Assembly (NCBI RefSeq): GCF_001426225.1
Contig: NZ_LMRT01000001.1
Location: 989,613-1,053,612, forward strand
Origin: Allobosea sp. Leaf344
Lineage (GTDB): Bacteria > Pseudomonadota > Alphaproteobacteria > Rhizobiales > Beijerinckiaceae
Reading direction: 5' to 3'
Length of the DNA: 64,000 nucleotides
The translations under genes and the position numbers were made by a program. Shown here piece by piece: positions 19,325-27,692 of the stretch; within the stretch, counting starts at the first letter, position 1, and every line of letters begins with the position of its first letter. Under the pieces are notes generated by a model that was not told where the DNA came from, made no database searches, and saw only the letters and a program-made list of their open reading frames with translations.

Positions 19325-19831
19325 ATGTTCAGTCCGGAACCGTTCTACAGGCGAGCCAGCGCGGCGTCGCGCCGGGCGAACGGCGTCGTCCCCGCCCTGC
19401 TGCTGGCGCTCGGCCTCGTGGCGACCGCCGTCCAGGCCGCTCCCGCGGCCGAGACCGTCGAGGTCGTCGTCGACCACGCCAAGGTGGTACGCCTGCCGGA
19501 GCGGGCCCAGACCGTGATCGTCGGCAATCCCGGCATCGCCGACGTCTCGGTGCAGCGTAACGGCGTGATGGTCGTGACCGGCAAGAGCTTCGGCGTCACC
19601 AACCTGATCGCGCTCGATGCCGCCGGCACGCTGCTGGCGGAATCCCTCGTGCGCGTGGGCGCGGCTTCCAATTCCATGCTGACGGTGCAACGCGGCCTGG
19701 AGCGGGAGAGCTATTCCTGCACCCCCTCCTGCCAGCCGGCGGTCCAGCTCGGCGACGCCACGAAGTTCTTCAGCGATGTCGGCGGGCAGACGCGGTCGCG
19801 CAACGCACTCGCCAGCGGCAAAGGCAATTGA
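19325..19831 (+). CDS. Secreted pilus-assembly N-terminal-domain protein (CpaC N-domain only)
   Basis: 168 residues, start ATG 19325 (MFSPEPFYRRAS). After a signal peptide (VVPALLLALGLVATAVQAAP) comes one domain like the N-terminal domain of CpaC: VVVDHAKVVRLPERAQTVIV, NPGIADVSVQRNGVMVVTG, SFGVTNLIALDAAGTLLAE. No secretin domain follows. The C-terminal region has two cysteines in SYSCTPSCQPAVQLG, possibly a disulfide. It is encoded at the flank of the tad locus, divergent from flp, so a periplasmic accessory role in pilus or secretin assembly is likely but inferred. Confidence 0.8.
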   Translation: MFSPEPFYRRASAASRRANGVVPALLLALGLVATAVQAAPAAETVEVVVDHAKVVRLPERAQTVIVGNPGIADVSVQRNGVMVVTGKSFGVTNLIALDAAGTLLAESLVRVGAASNSMLTVQRGLERESYSCTPSCQPAVQLGDATKFFSDVGGQTRSRNALASGKGN

Positions 19832-20023
19832 GCGGCGTGGCGCAAGGTTAGCGGGAGCTTAAACCCGCGCGGAAACCGGCAATCGCCGCCATAACGGATC
19901 CGAAATCCTTTTCCGCTAGACATCATGCCAGCTTGGCCCGGGTTCGGGCGAGGCCGTGGCGCTCGTCCATCCCATGGACCCGGGCTCCGCAGTTCTCCAG
20001 TCATCACATGGATGCCTGCCAGC

Positions 20024-20632
20024 ATGAGCGACGATGCGATGAAACCCGATAGTGGCGGCCCCGGGCCGGAGTTGCGCCGGCCGAGCGGGCCGCGCCTGCT
20101 GCGGCGCTTCCGCCGGGCCGAAAGCGGCGCGACAGCCGTGGAATTCGGGCTCGTCGCCATGCCCTTCTTCATGCTGCTGGCGGCGATCGTCGAGATGGCG
20201 CTGCTGCTCTGGACCAGCCAGGTGCTCGAGGAGGGCGTCGCCCAGGCCTCGCGCTCCCTGCTGACGGGACAGTCGCAATCGCTCTACAAGGGCAGCGCCG
20301 CGGCCAATACCCAGGCCTTCCGCAACGCCGTCTGCTCGTCCGGCACCGGGCTGATCGACTGCACCAAGCTGCAGATCGACGTGCGCACCCATACCAGCTT
20401 CGCCGCCGCTCAGACCGGGACCGGCAGCGTCGTCAACGGAGGCGCGCTGAACACCGCCGGCTTCGGCTACAACCAGCCTCAGCCCAACCAGATCGTGGTC
20501 GTGCGCGCGGTGCTGGAATATCCGCTGTTCTTCACGCAATGGAGCTCGGCTTTGGCCGATCTCACCGGCGGAAAACGGGCGATCGTCGCCTCCAGCACCT
20601 TCCGCACCGAGCCCTTCACGATCGGCAATTGA
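20024..20632 (+). CDS. TadE-like pseudopilin of the Flp-pilus system
   Basis: About 202 residues. An N-terminal cytosolic segment rich in Arg/Pro precedes the TadE motif FRRAESGATAVEFGLVAMPF, with the conserved Glu and a long hydrophobic helix (FFMLLAAIVEMALLLW). The rest is a periplasmic domain with two cysteines (AVCSSGTGLIDCTKLQ) that may pair. TadE/F-like pseudopilins are processed by the prepilin peptidase and are needed for pilus assembly. The start is uncertain: in-frame ATGs at 19925, 20012, 20024 and 20039 all lack a strong ribosome-binding site. The next pseudopilin gene starts 7 bp later. Confidence 0.85.
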   Translation: MSDDAMKPDSGGPGPELRRPSGPRLLRRFRRAESGATAVEFGLVAMPFFMLLAAIVEMALLLWTSQVLEEGVAQASRSLLTGQSQSLYKGSAAANTQAFRNAVCSSGTGLIDCTKLQIDVRTHTSFAAAQTGTGSVVNGGALNTAGFGYNQPQPNQIVVVRAVLEYPLFFTQWSSALADLTGGKRAIVASSTFRTEPFTIGN

Positions 20633-20639
20633 GGCCCGC

Positions 20640-21260
20640 ATGATGATCCGTGCCTTCTCGCTCCGCCGCAACCGCGCCGCCCTGCGCCGGCTCGCCCGCC
20701 GCTTGGCCCACGGCCAGCGCGGCGTCGCGGCGATCGAATTCGCCTTCGTGCTGCCGGTGATGCTGACCGCCTATTTCGGCATCGTCGAGATCGGCCAGGG
20801 CGTGATGGCCGACCGCAAGGTGACGCAGCTGACGCGGGCGCTCGGCGACCTCGCCTCCCAGAGCACCACCCTCTCGACCGACGGCATCAACGACATCTTC
20901 AACGCCGCCAAGACGATCATGATGCCCTATACGGATTCGCCGCCCAGCATGACGATTTCCAGCATCATCATCGATGCCGGCGGCACGGCGCGCGTCTGCT
21001 GGAGCGAGCAGAGCAATTCCACAGCGCTGGCGCGCGGCGCCACCGTCACCATTCCCGCGGCGCTGAAGGTGCCGGGCACCTCGCTGATCATGGCCAAGGC
21101 CAGCTATAATTTCGTGCCGGCGATCGGCTATCTCATGACCGGCGCGGTCACCCTCGGCAACGACCCGATGTATATGCGGCCGCGCACCGGCAGCGTCGGC
21201 GGCACCGAGAATATCGAGCAGGTCGAGCGGGTCGGCCGGGCGCTCTGTCCGAATTTCTGA
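20640..21260 (+). CDS. TadE/TadG-like pseudopilin
   Basis: 206 residues. The N-terminus is Arg-rich (RRNRAALRRLARRLAHGQRG), then the pseudopilin motif VAAIEFAFVLPVMLTAYFGI. The periplasmic part has no von Willebrand domain, so it is a short TadE/F-like protein rather than full TadG. It is cotranscribed with the preceding pseudopilin gene (7 bp gap). The 3' end faces the aspartic protease gene; 71 bp separate the two stop codons. Confidence 0.85.
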   Translation: MMIRAFSLRRNRAALRRLARRLAHGQRGVAAIEFAFVLPVMLTAYFGIVEIGQGVMADRKVTQLTRALGDLASQSTTLSTDGINDIFNAAKTIMMPYTDSPPSMTISSIIIDAGGTARVCWSEQSNSTALARGATVTIPAALKVPGTSLIMAKASYNFVPAIGYLMTGAVTLGNDPMYMRPRTGSVGGTENIEQVERVGRALCPNF

Positions 21261-21331
21261 CGTTTAGCGCTTTTCGCTGCGCCGCCTGAGCGGCAGCGGA
21301 GAGGTGGGCATCGCCGCAGGGGCGCGCGGGC

Positions 21332-21847
21332 TCAGCCGCGCAGCACCATCCGCCCGGTCTGCACCTCATAGCCCTTGAGTTTCCTCAGGAAGGAATTGCC
21401 GAGCAGGCTGATGCCGAGGGCTCCCTCGGGCAGGACGACCGCCTCGACATTGCGGATGACGATGTCGCCGAGCCTGACCTCGCGCAGGGTGACGCGGGCG
21501 CCCCTGACGGCGCCATTCGCCGTGCTGAGCGACATGGTGAAGTCGCGTGGCGCCGGCTTGATGCCGAGGGCGCGGGCGTCGCTCGCCTTCAGCGCCACCA
21601 CGCTGGCGCCGGTATCGACCATCATGTGGATGCGAAAGCGCTCGATCTCGGGGCGGACGAGGTAATGGCCGCGATAATCCGCCGCGACGGTGAGCGTCGG
21701 GTCGGCTGGGCCGGCGTTGCGCGCCGCGGCCGGCACGGGCTCGGGCTCCAGGCCCAGCGTGCTCGCGGCCCTCTGGCTGAACCCGACGGCGCCGAGGGCG
21801 ACCGAGCCGGCAATGCCGAGCGCCCACAGGATCGGCCGTTGAGACAT
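21332..21847 (-). CDS. Single-domain retroviral-type aspartic protease (clan AA, TIGR02281-like)
   Basis: 171 residues from the ATG at 21847; the open frame extends to a GTG at 21898 without support. A membrane anchor at the N-terminus (PILWALGIAGSVALGAVGFS) tethers a periplasmic pepsin-like domain. The catalytic motif is MMVDTGASVVALKASDA, and a later hydrophobic-Gly element is GISLLGNSFLRKLKGYEV. This family is widespread in Hyphomicrobiales; substrates are not known to me. No operon partner: the upstream neighbour on the same strand is rbsK, whose stop is 165 bp away. Confidence 0.87.
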   Translation of the reverse strand: MSQRPILWALGIAGSVALGAVGFSQRAASTLGLEPEPVPAAARNAGPADPTLTVAADYRGHYLVRPEIERFRIHMMVDTGASVVALKASDARALGIKPAPRDFTMSLSTANGAVRGARVTLREVRLGDIVIRNVEAVVLPEGALGISLLGNSFLRKLKGYEVQTGRMVLRG

Positions 21848-22012
21848 GGCGTCGCCACCCTTTCCCTCAGTTCCGGACGATGAAAAGCCCAGAGACACTG
21901 AGGAACGGTGAATGCGATGGTCCGAAACGCGACGGATCGGCCAGGATGCGCGGCTTCCCGGCCGGAGGCTTAACGATTTCTTCCGGCCGCGCGGGGGCGT
22001 GAGCCGCCCCCG

Positions 22013-22921
22013 TCACAGAAAGTCATTGCCGACGATGCGCTCGATCTCCTCGGCGAGGGGAATGCTCGGCTGCGCGCCCGGCCGGGTGCAGGCGAGCGAG
22101 CCGGCGGCCAGCCCGCGCTGCAAGGCGCCGGAGAGGCCGTAGCCGCGCGCCAGGGCGGCGGCGAAGGCGCCGACGAAACTGTCGCCCGCCGCCACCGTAT
22201 CGACCACCGCGACCTTCGGCGCCGGCAGGCGTCGACGTACCCCGCTCTGCCAGGCGACGACGCCATCGGCGCCGAGGGTGACGATGCTGATCACGCCGTG
22301 CTCGGCGTCGAGGCGCCGCGCGATCTCCTCCGGGTCGAGATCGGGCCAGCCCAGCGCCTGCGCCAGGACCAGCGCCTCGTGCTCATTGGCGATGAGGATG
22401 TCGGTGAGGGCCAGGAGCTCCGGCTCCGGCACGCCGGCCGGCGCGAGGTTCAGGATGACGCGCCCGCCGGCCTGCCGGACGAGGCGGGCGGCGGCGAGAT
22501 TGCCGGCCTCCGGCGTCTCCCGCTGCAGCAGGAGGATCACGGCATCGCTCGAGGCGAGGGCCGGCAGCGCCGACGGCTCGGCCAGCGCGTTGGCGCCGGC
22601 GGCGACCACGATCTGGTTGGCCCCCTCGGCATCGACGCTGATGAAGGCGGCCCCGGTGGGGGCCGCGACGCGCGCGACATGAGCGAGATCGACACCGTCT
22701 CGCGCCAGCAGCGACAGCGCGATCTCCGCGAAGGCATCCTGCCCCACCGCACCGAGCAGGACGACCTCGGCCCCGGCCCGGCGCGCCGCCAGCGCCTGGT
22801 TGGCGCCCTTCCCACCGGGATGCAGCGCATAGGCCGGCCCGATCACCGTCTCGCCCGGCCCGGGCAAGCGCGCGACGGGGGTGACGAGGTCGACATTGAG
22901 CGAGCCGAAGACGATGATCAT
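22013..22921 (-). CDS. rbsK: Ribokinase (PfkB family)
   Basis: 302-residue cytosolic sugar kinase phosphorylating ribose to ribose 5-phosphate. The N-terminal motif GSLNVDLVTPVARLPGPGET and the di-Gly substrate-binding motif HPGGKGANQALAARRAG are present. The C-terminal catalytic signature DTVAAGDSFVGAFAAALARG contains the base Asp. It starts 24 bp after pcaG on the same strand, so it probably shares the pca transcript although its chemistry is unrelated. No ribose transporter is nearby, and another sugar cannot be excluded. Confidence 0.9.
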   Translation of the reverse strand: MIIVFGSLNVDLVTPVARLPGPGETVIGPAYALHPGGKGANQALAARRAGAEVVLLGAVGQDAFAEIALSLLARDGVDLAHVARVAAPTGAAFISVDAEGANQIVVAAGANALAEPSALPALASSDAVILLLQRETPEAGNLAAARLVRQAGGRVILNLAPAGVPEPELLALTDILIANEHEALVLAQALGWPDLDPEEIARRLDAEHGVISIVTLGADGVVAWQSGVRRRLPAPKVAVVDTVAAGDSFVGAFAAALARGYGLSGALQRGLAAGSLACTRPGAQPSIPLAEEIERIVGNDFL

Positions 22922-22945
22922 GCGAGGCGGTGGTCCTGCTGCGGG

Positions 22946-23536
22946 TCAGGCCTCGAAGAACACCGTCTCACCCTCTCCCTGCAAGCGGATATCGAAGCGG
23001 TAGCCGCCGCCGGGCTCGCGCCTTGCGATCAGCGTCTCGCGCCGCGCCTGCGGGACGAGGGCCAGCACCGGATCGGCGGCGTTGGCCGGGTCATCGGCGA
23101 AGTAGATCCGCGTCATCAGGCGCAGCAGCACGCCACGGGCGAAGATCGAGAGGCTGAGATGGGGCGCCTGCAGCGTCCCGCCCGGCCCGGGCACGGGGCC
23201 GGGGCGCACGGTCTCGAAGCGGAAGCGCCCCTCTTCCGTGGTCTCGGCCCGGCCGAATCCGGTGAAGCCGGCATTGCCCTGCGGCTGATGGCGGCCCTGC
23301 GCATCGGCCTGCCAGAGCTCGAGCATGGCATCGCCGACGGGCGCGCCATCGCCATCGAGCACGCGGCCCTCGATGCTGATGCGCTCGCCGGGCACGCCCT
23401 CCGACGCCAGAAGCTCGGTCGCCAGCTCCCGCCCGCCATAGGCCCGCGGCGTCAGCGCATAGGCGAAGAACGGCCCCACCGTCTGGGAGGGGGTGATGCC
23501 GCCCGGCCGATCGGCCCCGCCGGACTCAATGCTCAT
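22946..23536 (-). CDS. pcaG: Protocatechuate 3,4-dioxygenase alpha subunit
   Basis: 196 residues from the ATG at 23536 (MSIESGGADRPGG). Non-catalytic subunit of the intradiol ring-cleaving enzyme. The TPSQTVGPFFAYALTPRAYG entry, the GRVLDGDGAPVGDAMLELWQ block and the QAPHLSLSIFARGVLLRLMT region match the family. In the beta subunit the last two carry the iron ligands; here the HIH is replaced (HLSLS). It overlaps the 3' end of pcaH by 11 bp, implying tight coupling of the two subunits. Confidence 0.93.
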   Translation of the reverse strand: MSIESGGADRPGGITPSQTVGPFFAYALTPRAYGGRELATELLASEGVPGERISIEGRVLDGDGAPVGDAMLELWQADAQGRHQPQGNAGFTGFGRAETTEEGRFRFETVRPGPVPGPGGTLQAPHLSLSIFARGVLLRLMTRIYFADDPANAADPVLALVPQARRETLIARREPGGGYRFDIRLQGEGETVFFEA

Positions 23537-24236
23537 GAGGCTCCTCCATCGGCGTCGCCTGGCGGCCGCGCAACACGATGTCGAAGCGATAGGCCAGGGC
23601 CCATTCCGGCTCCGTCGCGCCGATATCGAAGCGCGAGACCAGCCGCTCGCGTGCCGCGGGATCGGTGACCGACTGGAAGATCGGGTCATAGGCGAAGAGC
23701 GGATCGCCCGGGAAATACATCTGCGTGATGATGCGCGACAGGAAGCTCGGGCCGAACAGCGAGACATGGATATGGGCCGGGCGCCAGGCATTGTGATGGT
23801 TGCGCCAGGGATAGGCGCCGGGCTTGACCGTCACGAAGCGATAGCGGCCCTCGGCATCGGTGAGCGCCCGGCCGGCGCCGGTGAAATTCGGATCGAGCGG
23901 GGCTGGATGCTGGTCGCGGACATGGATGTAGCGCCCGGCCGCATTGGCCTGCCATATCTCGACCAGGGTCTCCGGAACCGGGCGGCCATCCTCGTCCATG
24001 ACGCGGCCGGTGACGATGATGCGCTCGCCCAGCGGCTCGCCGGCATGCTGGCGGGTGAGGTCGGAATCGCCGTCGGCGACGCAGCCATGGCCGAAGACCG
24101 GCCCGGTCGTCTCCGAAAGCGTGTGCGGCAGCAGGATGAGCGGCTGCGAGGGCGCCCGCTTCAGCGTGCTCTTGTAGTCCGGAGAGGCGTTGGGCGGATG
24201 CGCCTTCAGGCTGTCGCGGGGATAGATCAGGCTCAT
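23526..24236 (-). CDS. pcaH: Protocatechuate 3,4-dioxygenase beta subunit
   Basis: 236 residues from the ATG at 24236 (MSLIYPRDSLKAHPPNAS). It opens protocatechuate to 3-carboxy-cis,cis-muconate with non-haem Fe(III). Visible are the family core GRVMDEDGRPVPETLVEIWQ, the first iron Tyr in AAGRYIHVRDQH and the second Tyr in VKPGAYPWRNHHNAWRPAHI. The two iron His are in the HIH of the latter region. The start overlaps the pcaJ stop by 4 bp (ATGA). Third gene of the pcaI-pcaJ-pcaH-pcaG unit. Confidence 0.96.
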   Translation of the reverse strand: MSLIYPRDSLKAHPPNASPDYKSTLKRAPSQPLILLPHTLSETTGPVFGHGCVADGDSDLTRQHAGEPLGERIIVTGRVMDEDGRPVPETLVEIWQANAAGRYIHVRDQHPAPLDPNFTGAGRALTDAEGRYRFVTVKPGAYPWRNHHNAWRPAHIHVSLFGPSFLSRIITQMYFPGDPLFAYDPIFQSVTDPAARERLVSRFDIGATEPEWALAYRFDIVLRGRQATPMEEPHEH

Positions 24237-25009
24237 GCCGCCACCCCATGGGCCTGTCTGGTGCGCAGATGCAGGTCGCGCAGCACGGAGAGCTCCGTCG
24301 CGGTCGCGGCCGGTGTCTCCGCGAGTTCGGTCGCGAAGCGCAGGCGCCAGCCGCAGCCGGCCTGGACCTGATCGCGCGTCACGCCGGGATGCAGCGAGAC
24401 GACGGTGAGCTCCGCCGTTTCCGGGTCGGGCTCCAGCACGCAGAGATCGGTGATGACCTTGGTGGGGCCTCTGCTGGTCAGCCCCAGCGCCGCCCGGTCG
24501 CCCTTGCCGGTGCCATGGCCGAAGGAGGTGATGAAGGGCAGCGTCTCGACGAAGGCGCGCGAACCCATCGCCATGGTGATGAAGATCTCGCGGCAATGGA
24601 TCGCGATCTCCGGTGCGCCGCCGCCACCCGGCAGCCGGACCTTGGGCGCGTCATAGGGACCGACGACCGTCGTGTTCAGATTGGCGAAGCGGTCGATCTG
24701 CGCCCCGCCGAGAAAGCCGATGGTGATGCGCCCGCCCTGCAGCCAGTAGCGGAACATTTCCGGCACCGAGACGGTGGTCAGAGCGGTGTCGCAGAGCTCA
24801 CCGTCGCCGATCGAGAGCGGCAGCACGCTCGGCCGGGTGGAGAGCGTGCCGGATTCGTAGATCAGCGTGATCTTCGGCGCATGCGTCAGACGCGCCAGAT
24901 TGCAGGCGGCCGAGGGCGCGCCGATGCCGACGAAGCAGACATCCTCATCGGTCAGCAGCCGCGCGGCGGCGATGGTCATCATCTCGGAGGGGGTGGCCAT
25001 GATGCTCAT
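24233..25009 (-). CDS. pcaJ: 3-oxoadipate CoA-transferase subunit B
   Basis: 258 residues, catalytic subunit of the CoA-transferase that activates beta-ketoadipate with succinyl-CoA. The catalytic Glu is in LIYESGTLSTRPSV. Other blocks are VCFVGIGAPSAACNLARLTH and GFLGGAQIDRFANLNTTVVG, then PGGGGAPEIAIHC. The ATG at 25009 overlaps the pcaI stop; MATPSEMM three codons on is another possible start. This branch of CoA transferases includes glutaconate/IpdAB-like enzymes, so the assignment rests on the pcaHG neighbours and the regulator. Confidence 0.88.
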   Translation of the reverse strand: MSIMATPSEMMTIAAARLLTDEDVCFVGIGAPSAACNLARLTHAPKITLIYESGTLSTRPSVLPLSIGDGELCDTALTTVSVPEMFRYWLQGGRITIGFLGGAQIDRFANLNTTVVGPYDAPKVRLPGGGGAPEIAIHCREIFITMAMGSRAFVETLPFITSFGHGTGKGDRAALGLTSRGPTKVITDLCVLEPDPETAELTVVSLHPGVTRDQVQAGCGWRLRFATELAETPAATATELSVLRDLHLRTRQAHGVAA

Positions 25010-25866
25010 CAGGCGGCCTCCCGCCGCGTCTGCGCGTATTGGGCGAAGGCGTCCGGCCCCTTTTCCAGGACATTGGCCTTGATCCAGGCCCTGAAACTGT
25101 CGCGATCGCGCGAGATCGCGTCCCAGGCGATGTAGAAATCATTGGCGCGCTTGTAATAGCCCTGGGCGTAGGAGGGGTAGGCGCCGCCCGGGACATGGGC
25201 GATGGCGGTGACCGTCCAGGAGGGCAGGATCACCGCATTGGCGTTGCGCGGCCCGAAATCATCGACGATCTCCTCCACCGTGACGAGCGACCGCCTGGCC
25301 GCCAGCACGGCCTCCTTCTGCACGCCGACAATGCCTTCCAGCAGGACATTGCCCTCGCGATCGGCCTTCAGCGCGTGGATGATGGCGGCGTCGGGCCGCA
25401 GCGCCGGCACGGTGGCCAGCACCTCGCCGGTATAGGGGCAGGTGACCGAGGCGATCCTCTTGTTCACCTTCGGCAGGTCGACGCCCTTATAGCCGCGAAA
25501 CACCGCGAAAGGCAGGTTGGCGGCCCCGGCCTCATAGGCATTGGCCATGGCGGCGTGGCTGTGTTCCTCGATCTCGAGCGGGTGGGGCCAGCCATTCTCG
25601 ACGGCATCGCGGAAGCGGTGGAGCGAGCCGACGCCGGGATTGCCGCCCCAGGAAAAGACGAGCTTCTCCGCCAGGCCCATGCCGATCATCTGGTCATAGA
25701 CCAGATCCGGGGTCATCCGGATCAGGGTCAGCCGCCTTCGGCCCTGGCGGATCGCCTCATGGCCGGCCGCATGCGGGATGAGATGGGTGAAGCCCTCCAT
25801 CGCCACCGAGCAGCCATCGCTGAGCACCGCCTCGATGCCGGCGCTGAGGGAGAGGAATTCCGCCAC
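25009..25866 (-). CDS. pcaI: 3-oxoadipate CoA-transferase subunit A
   Basis: 285 residues if translation begins at the GTG at 25866. That codon has GAGGAG eight bases upstream and opens with the conserved AEFLSLSAGIEAVLSDG. The frame continues to an ATG at 25902, which would add 12 residues and run through the regulator-binding box, so I prefer the GTG. The conserved core includes VAMEGFTHLIPHAAGHEAIR and FSWGGNPGVGSLHRF. It pairs with pcaJ directly downstream (1-bp overlap) and is divergent from the IclR gene. Confidence 0.88.
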   Translation of the reverse strand: MAEFLSLSAGIEAVLSDGCSVAMEGFTHLIPHAAGHEAIRQGRRRLTLIRMTPDLVYDQMIGMGLAEKLVFSWGGNPGVGSLHRFRDAVENGWPHPLEIEEHSHAAMANAYEAGAANLPFAVFRGYKGVDLPKVNKRIASVTCPYTGEVLATVPALRPDAAIIHALKADREGNVLLEGIVGVQKEAVLAARRSLVTVEEIVDDFGPRNANAVILPSWTVTAIAHVPGGAYPSYAQGYYKRANDFYIAWDAISRDRDSFRAWIKANVLEKGPDAFAQYAQTRREAA

Positions 25867-25885
25867 CTTGACATCTCCTCGATCT

Positions 25886-25919
25886 GTGCGCTTATCGCAC
25901 ATTGTTTTGATATTCGCAC
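25886..25919. promoter_or_regulatory. Two PcaU/PcaR/PobR-type operator boxes in the pcaI-pcaR gap
   Basis: Box 1, 25886-25900: GTGCGCTTATCGCAC, with perfect 5-bp arms GTGCG/CGCAC. Box 2, 25905-25919: TTTTGATATTCGCAC. Each matches 12 of 15 positions of the GTTCGATAATCGCAC consensus that I recall for the Acinetobacter PcaU and PobR regulators. Centres are 19 bp apart, nearly two helical turns. They lie 19 bp above the GTG of pcaI and 28 bp above the IclR start. Confidence 0.75.
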
Positions 25920-25947
25920 TTTAGGCAAGGGTTTTCGGCGGGTCAAC

Positions 25948-26715
25948 ATGGCGGCGGAGGCACCTGACCGCGATCACATGGCGGCGCTCGAAAAGGGGCT
26001 GGCGGTGATCGCCTGCTTCGACGGCCGACATCCGCGCCGGGCGATCGCCGATGTGGCGCGCGCCACCGCGCTGTCGCGGGCCGCTGCGAGACGCTGCCTG
26101 CTGACCCTGACGCGGCTGGGCTACACTGCCTATGACGGCAAATATTTCAGCCTCACCCCGCGTGTCCTGCGGCTCGGCTATGCCTGGCTGTCCTCCACCG
26201 CGCTGCCGCAGCTGGTGCAGCCCTTCCTGGAGCGTCTCTCCGAGGACACCCATGAATCCTGCTCCGCCTCGCTGCTCGACGGGCATGAGATCGTCTATAT
26301 CGCGCGTTCGGCCCAGCGCCGGATCATGTCGGTGGGGCTCTCCGTCGGCTCGCGCCTGCCGGGCTTCTGCTCCTCGATGGGGCGGGTTCTGCTGGCGGCG
26401 AGGCCCGAGCCGGAGGCGCGGGCGCTGATGCTGGCGGGCGGGCTGCAGCCGCAGACCGCCCGGACGATCACCGATATCGACGCGCTGATGCAGATTTTGG
26501 CCGGGGTGCGGCGGCAGGGCCATGCGCTGGTCGACCAGGAGCTCGAGCTCGGCCTGGTCTCGCTGGCGATGCCGCTGCTGAATGCACGCGGCGAGGTGGT
26601 GGCCGCCTTCAACCTCTCCGCCCAGGCGCAGCGCCATACGGCGCAGGAGATGGAACGGCTGTTCCTGCCGAAAATGCGCCAGACCCAGGCGCTGCTGCGG
26701 CCGCTGATCGGATGA
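25948..26715 (+). CDS. pcaR: IclR-family regulator of the beta-ketoadipate pathway (PcaR/PcaU type)
   Basis: 255 residues from the ATG at 25948 (MAAEAPDRDHMAALEKG). The N-terminal winged helix is ALEKGLAVIACFDGRHPRRA ... ARATALSRAAARRCLLTLTR. The effector domain has ESCSASLLDGHEIVYIARSA, GFCSSMGRVLLAA and the C-terminal GLVSLAMPLLNARGEVVAAF typical of PcaR/PcaU/PobR. Such proteins usually activate pca genes in response to beta-ketoadipate or protocatechuate. It is divergent from pcaI over the two boxes. Its stop overlaps a possible ATG of the next gene. Confidence 0.9.
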   Translation: MAAEAPDRDHMAALEKGLAVIACFDGRHPRRAIADVARATALSRAAARRCLLTLTRLGYTAYDGKYFSLTPRVLRLGYAWLSSTALPQLVQPFLERLSEDTHESCSASLLDGHEIVYIARSAQRRIMSVGLSVGSRLPGFCSSMGRVLLAARPEPEARALMLAGGLQPQTARTITDIDALMQILAGVRRQGHALVDQELELGLVSLAMPLLNARGEVVAAFNLSAQAQRHTAQEMERLFLPKMRQTQALLRPLIG

Positions 26716-26738
26716 GGCGGGATGCGAGGGAGCCGGCC

Positions 26739-27641
26739 ATGTCAGCCATCGAGATCGCCTGCGCGCGCTATGCCGCGCTGATCCACCCCGCCTGCGGCGG
26801 GATGGTCGGCGCGTTGAGCTGGCGCGCGCCCGATGGCCGGACGCACCAGATCCTGCGGCCGGAGAGCGACCGCGCCCCCTCGACGGCGCAGCCGAACCAT
26901 TTCGGGACCTGGGCGATGCTGCCCTTCGCCAACCGCGCCTTCGGCAGTGTGGTCGATGACGGCGCGCGCCGCTTCGCGGTCCCCCCCAACGATCCCGCCG
27001 GCACCATTCACGGCTTCGGCTGGCAGTCCGGCTGGGAGGTGCTGAAGCAGGATGCCGGTCATACCGTGCTCGAACATGTCCGCAGCGACGGTCCGGACCC
27101 CTATCGATACCGCGCCGTGCAGGAGATCAGGCTGGATCACGACGGTATGACCATCGGTATGACCGTGACCAATCTGGCGCAGACGGCACTACCTTACGGG
27201 ATGGGGCACCATCCCTGGTTCGCCTGCGCGGCGGATACGCGGCTGCGGATGCGGGCGCAGGCGGCGCTGGTCTTCGGCGAGGGCTTTCGCGCCAGCGGCC
27301 ATCGCGCTCTCGACGGGGGCGGCCCCTATGCGCAGGGGCCGGTCTTCGGAACCGGCCGGGAGACGGCCTGGAGCTTCCTGGGCTGGGACGGCGTGGCGGA
27401 GATCGAAACGCCGTCCAGCGGCCTCGCCATCCGGCTCAGCGCGAGCGAAACCCTGCGCTGCCCCGTGGTGTGGTCGCCGGCCGGGGCAAATTTCCTCTGT
27501 GTCGAGCCCCAGAGCCATGCGATCGGCTCACCCAGCGAAGCCGCCGCCCGCGATGTCGCGCCGCTCACCAGGCTCGGGCCCGGCGAGACCCTGGCCGGAT
27601 GGATACGGATCGAAGCGGGCGTCGCGCGCGTCGAGGCCTGA
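26739..27641 (+). CDS. Aldose 1-epimerase family protein
   Basis: 300 residues from the ATG at 26739, which has GAGGGAG six bases upstream. A longer form from 26712 would overlap the regulator stop. Galactose-mutarotase fold: ILRPESDRAPSTAQPNHFG, MLPFANRAFGSVVDDG and HGFGWQSGWEVLKQDAGH with a substrate His. PYGMGHHPWFACAADTRL supplies another His and VEPQSHAIGS the late-domain Gln/Ser region. It interconverts anomers of a hexose-like sugar; the exact sugar is unknown. Likely cotranscribed with the IclR gene, although no functional link to aromatic breakdown is evident. Confidence 0.85.
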   Translation: MSAIEIACARYAALIHPACGGMVGALSWRAPDGRTHQILRPESDRAPSTAQPNHFGTWAMLPFANRAFGSVVDDGARRFAVPPNDPAGTIHGFGWQSGWEVLKQDAGHTVLEHVRSDGPDPYRYRAVQEIRLDHDGMTIGMTVTNLAQTALPYGMGHHPWFACAADTRLRMRAQAALVFGEGFRASGHRALDGGGPYAQGPVFGTGRETAWSFLGWDGVAEIETPSSGLAIRLSASETLRCPVVWSPAGANFLCVEPQSHAIGSPSEAAARDVAPLTRLGPGETLAGWIRIEAGVARVEA

Positions 27642-27692
27642 GCGCAGGCCGGCGCGACAGCCGCACTCTCCGCGGCGGCTCTCGGCGAGCGT

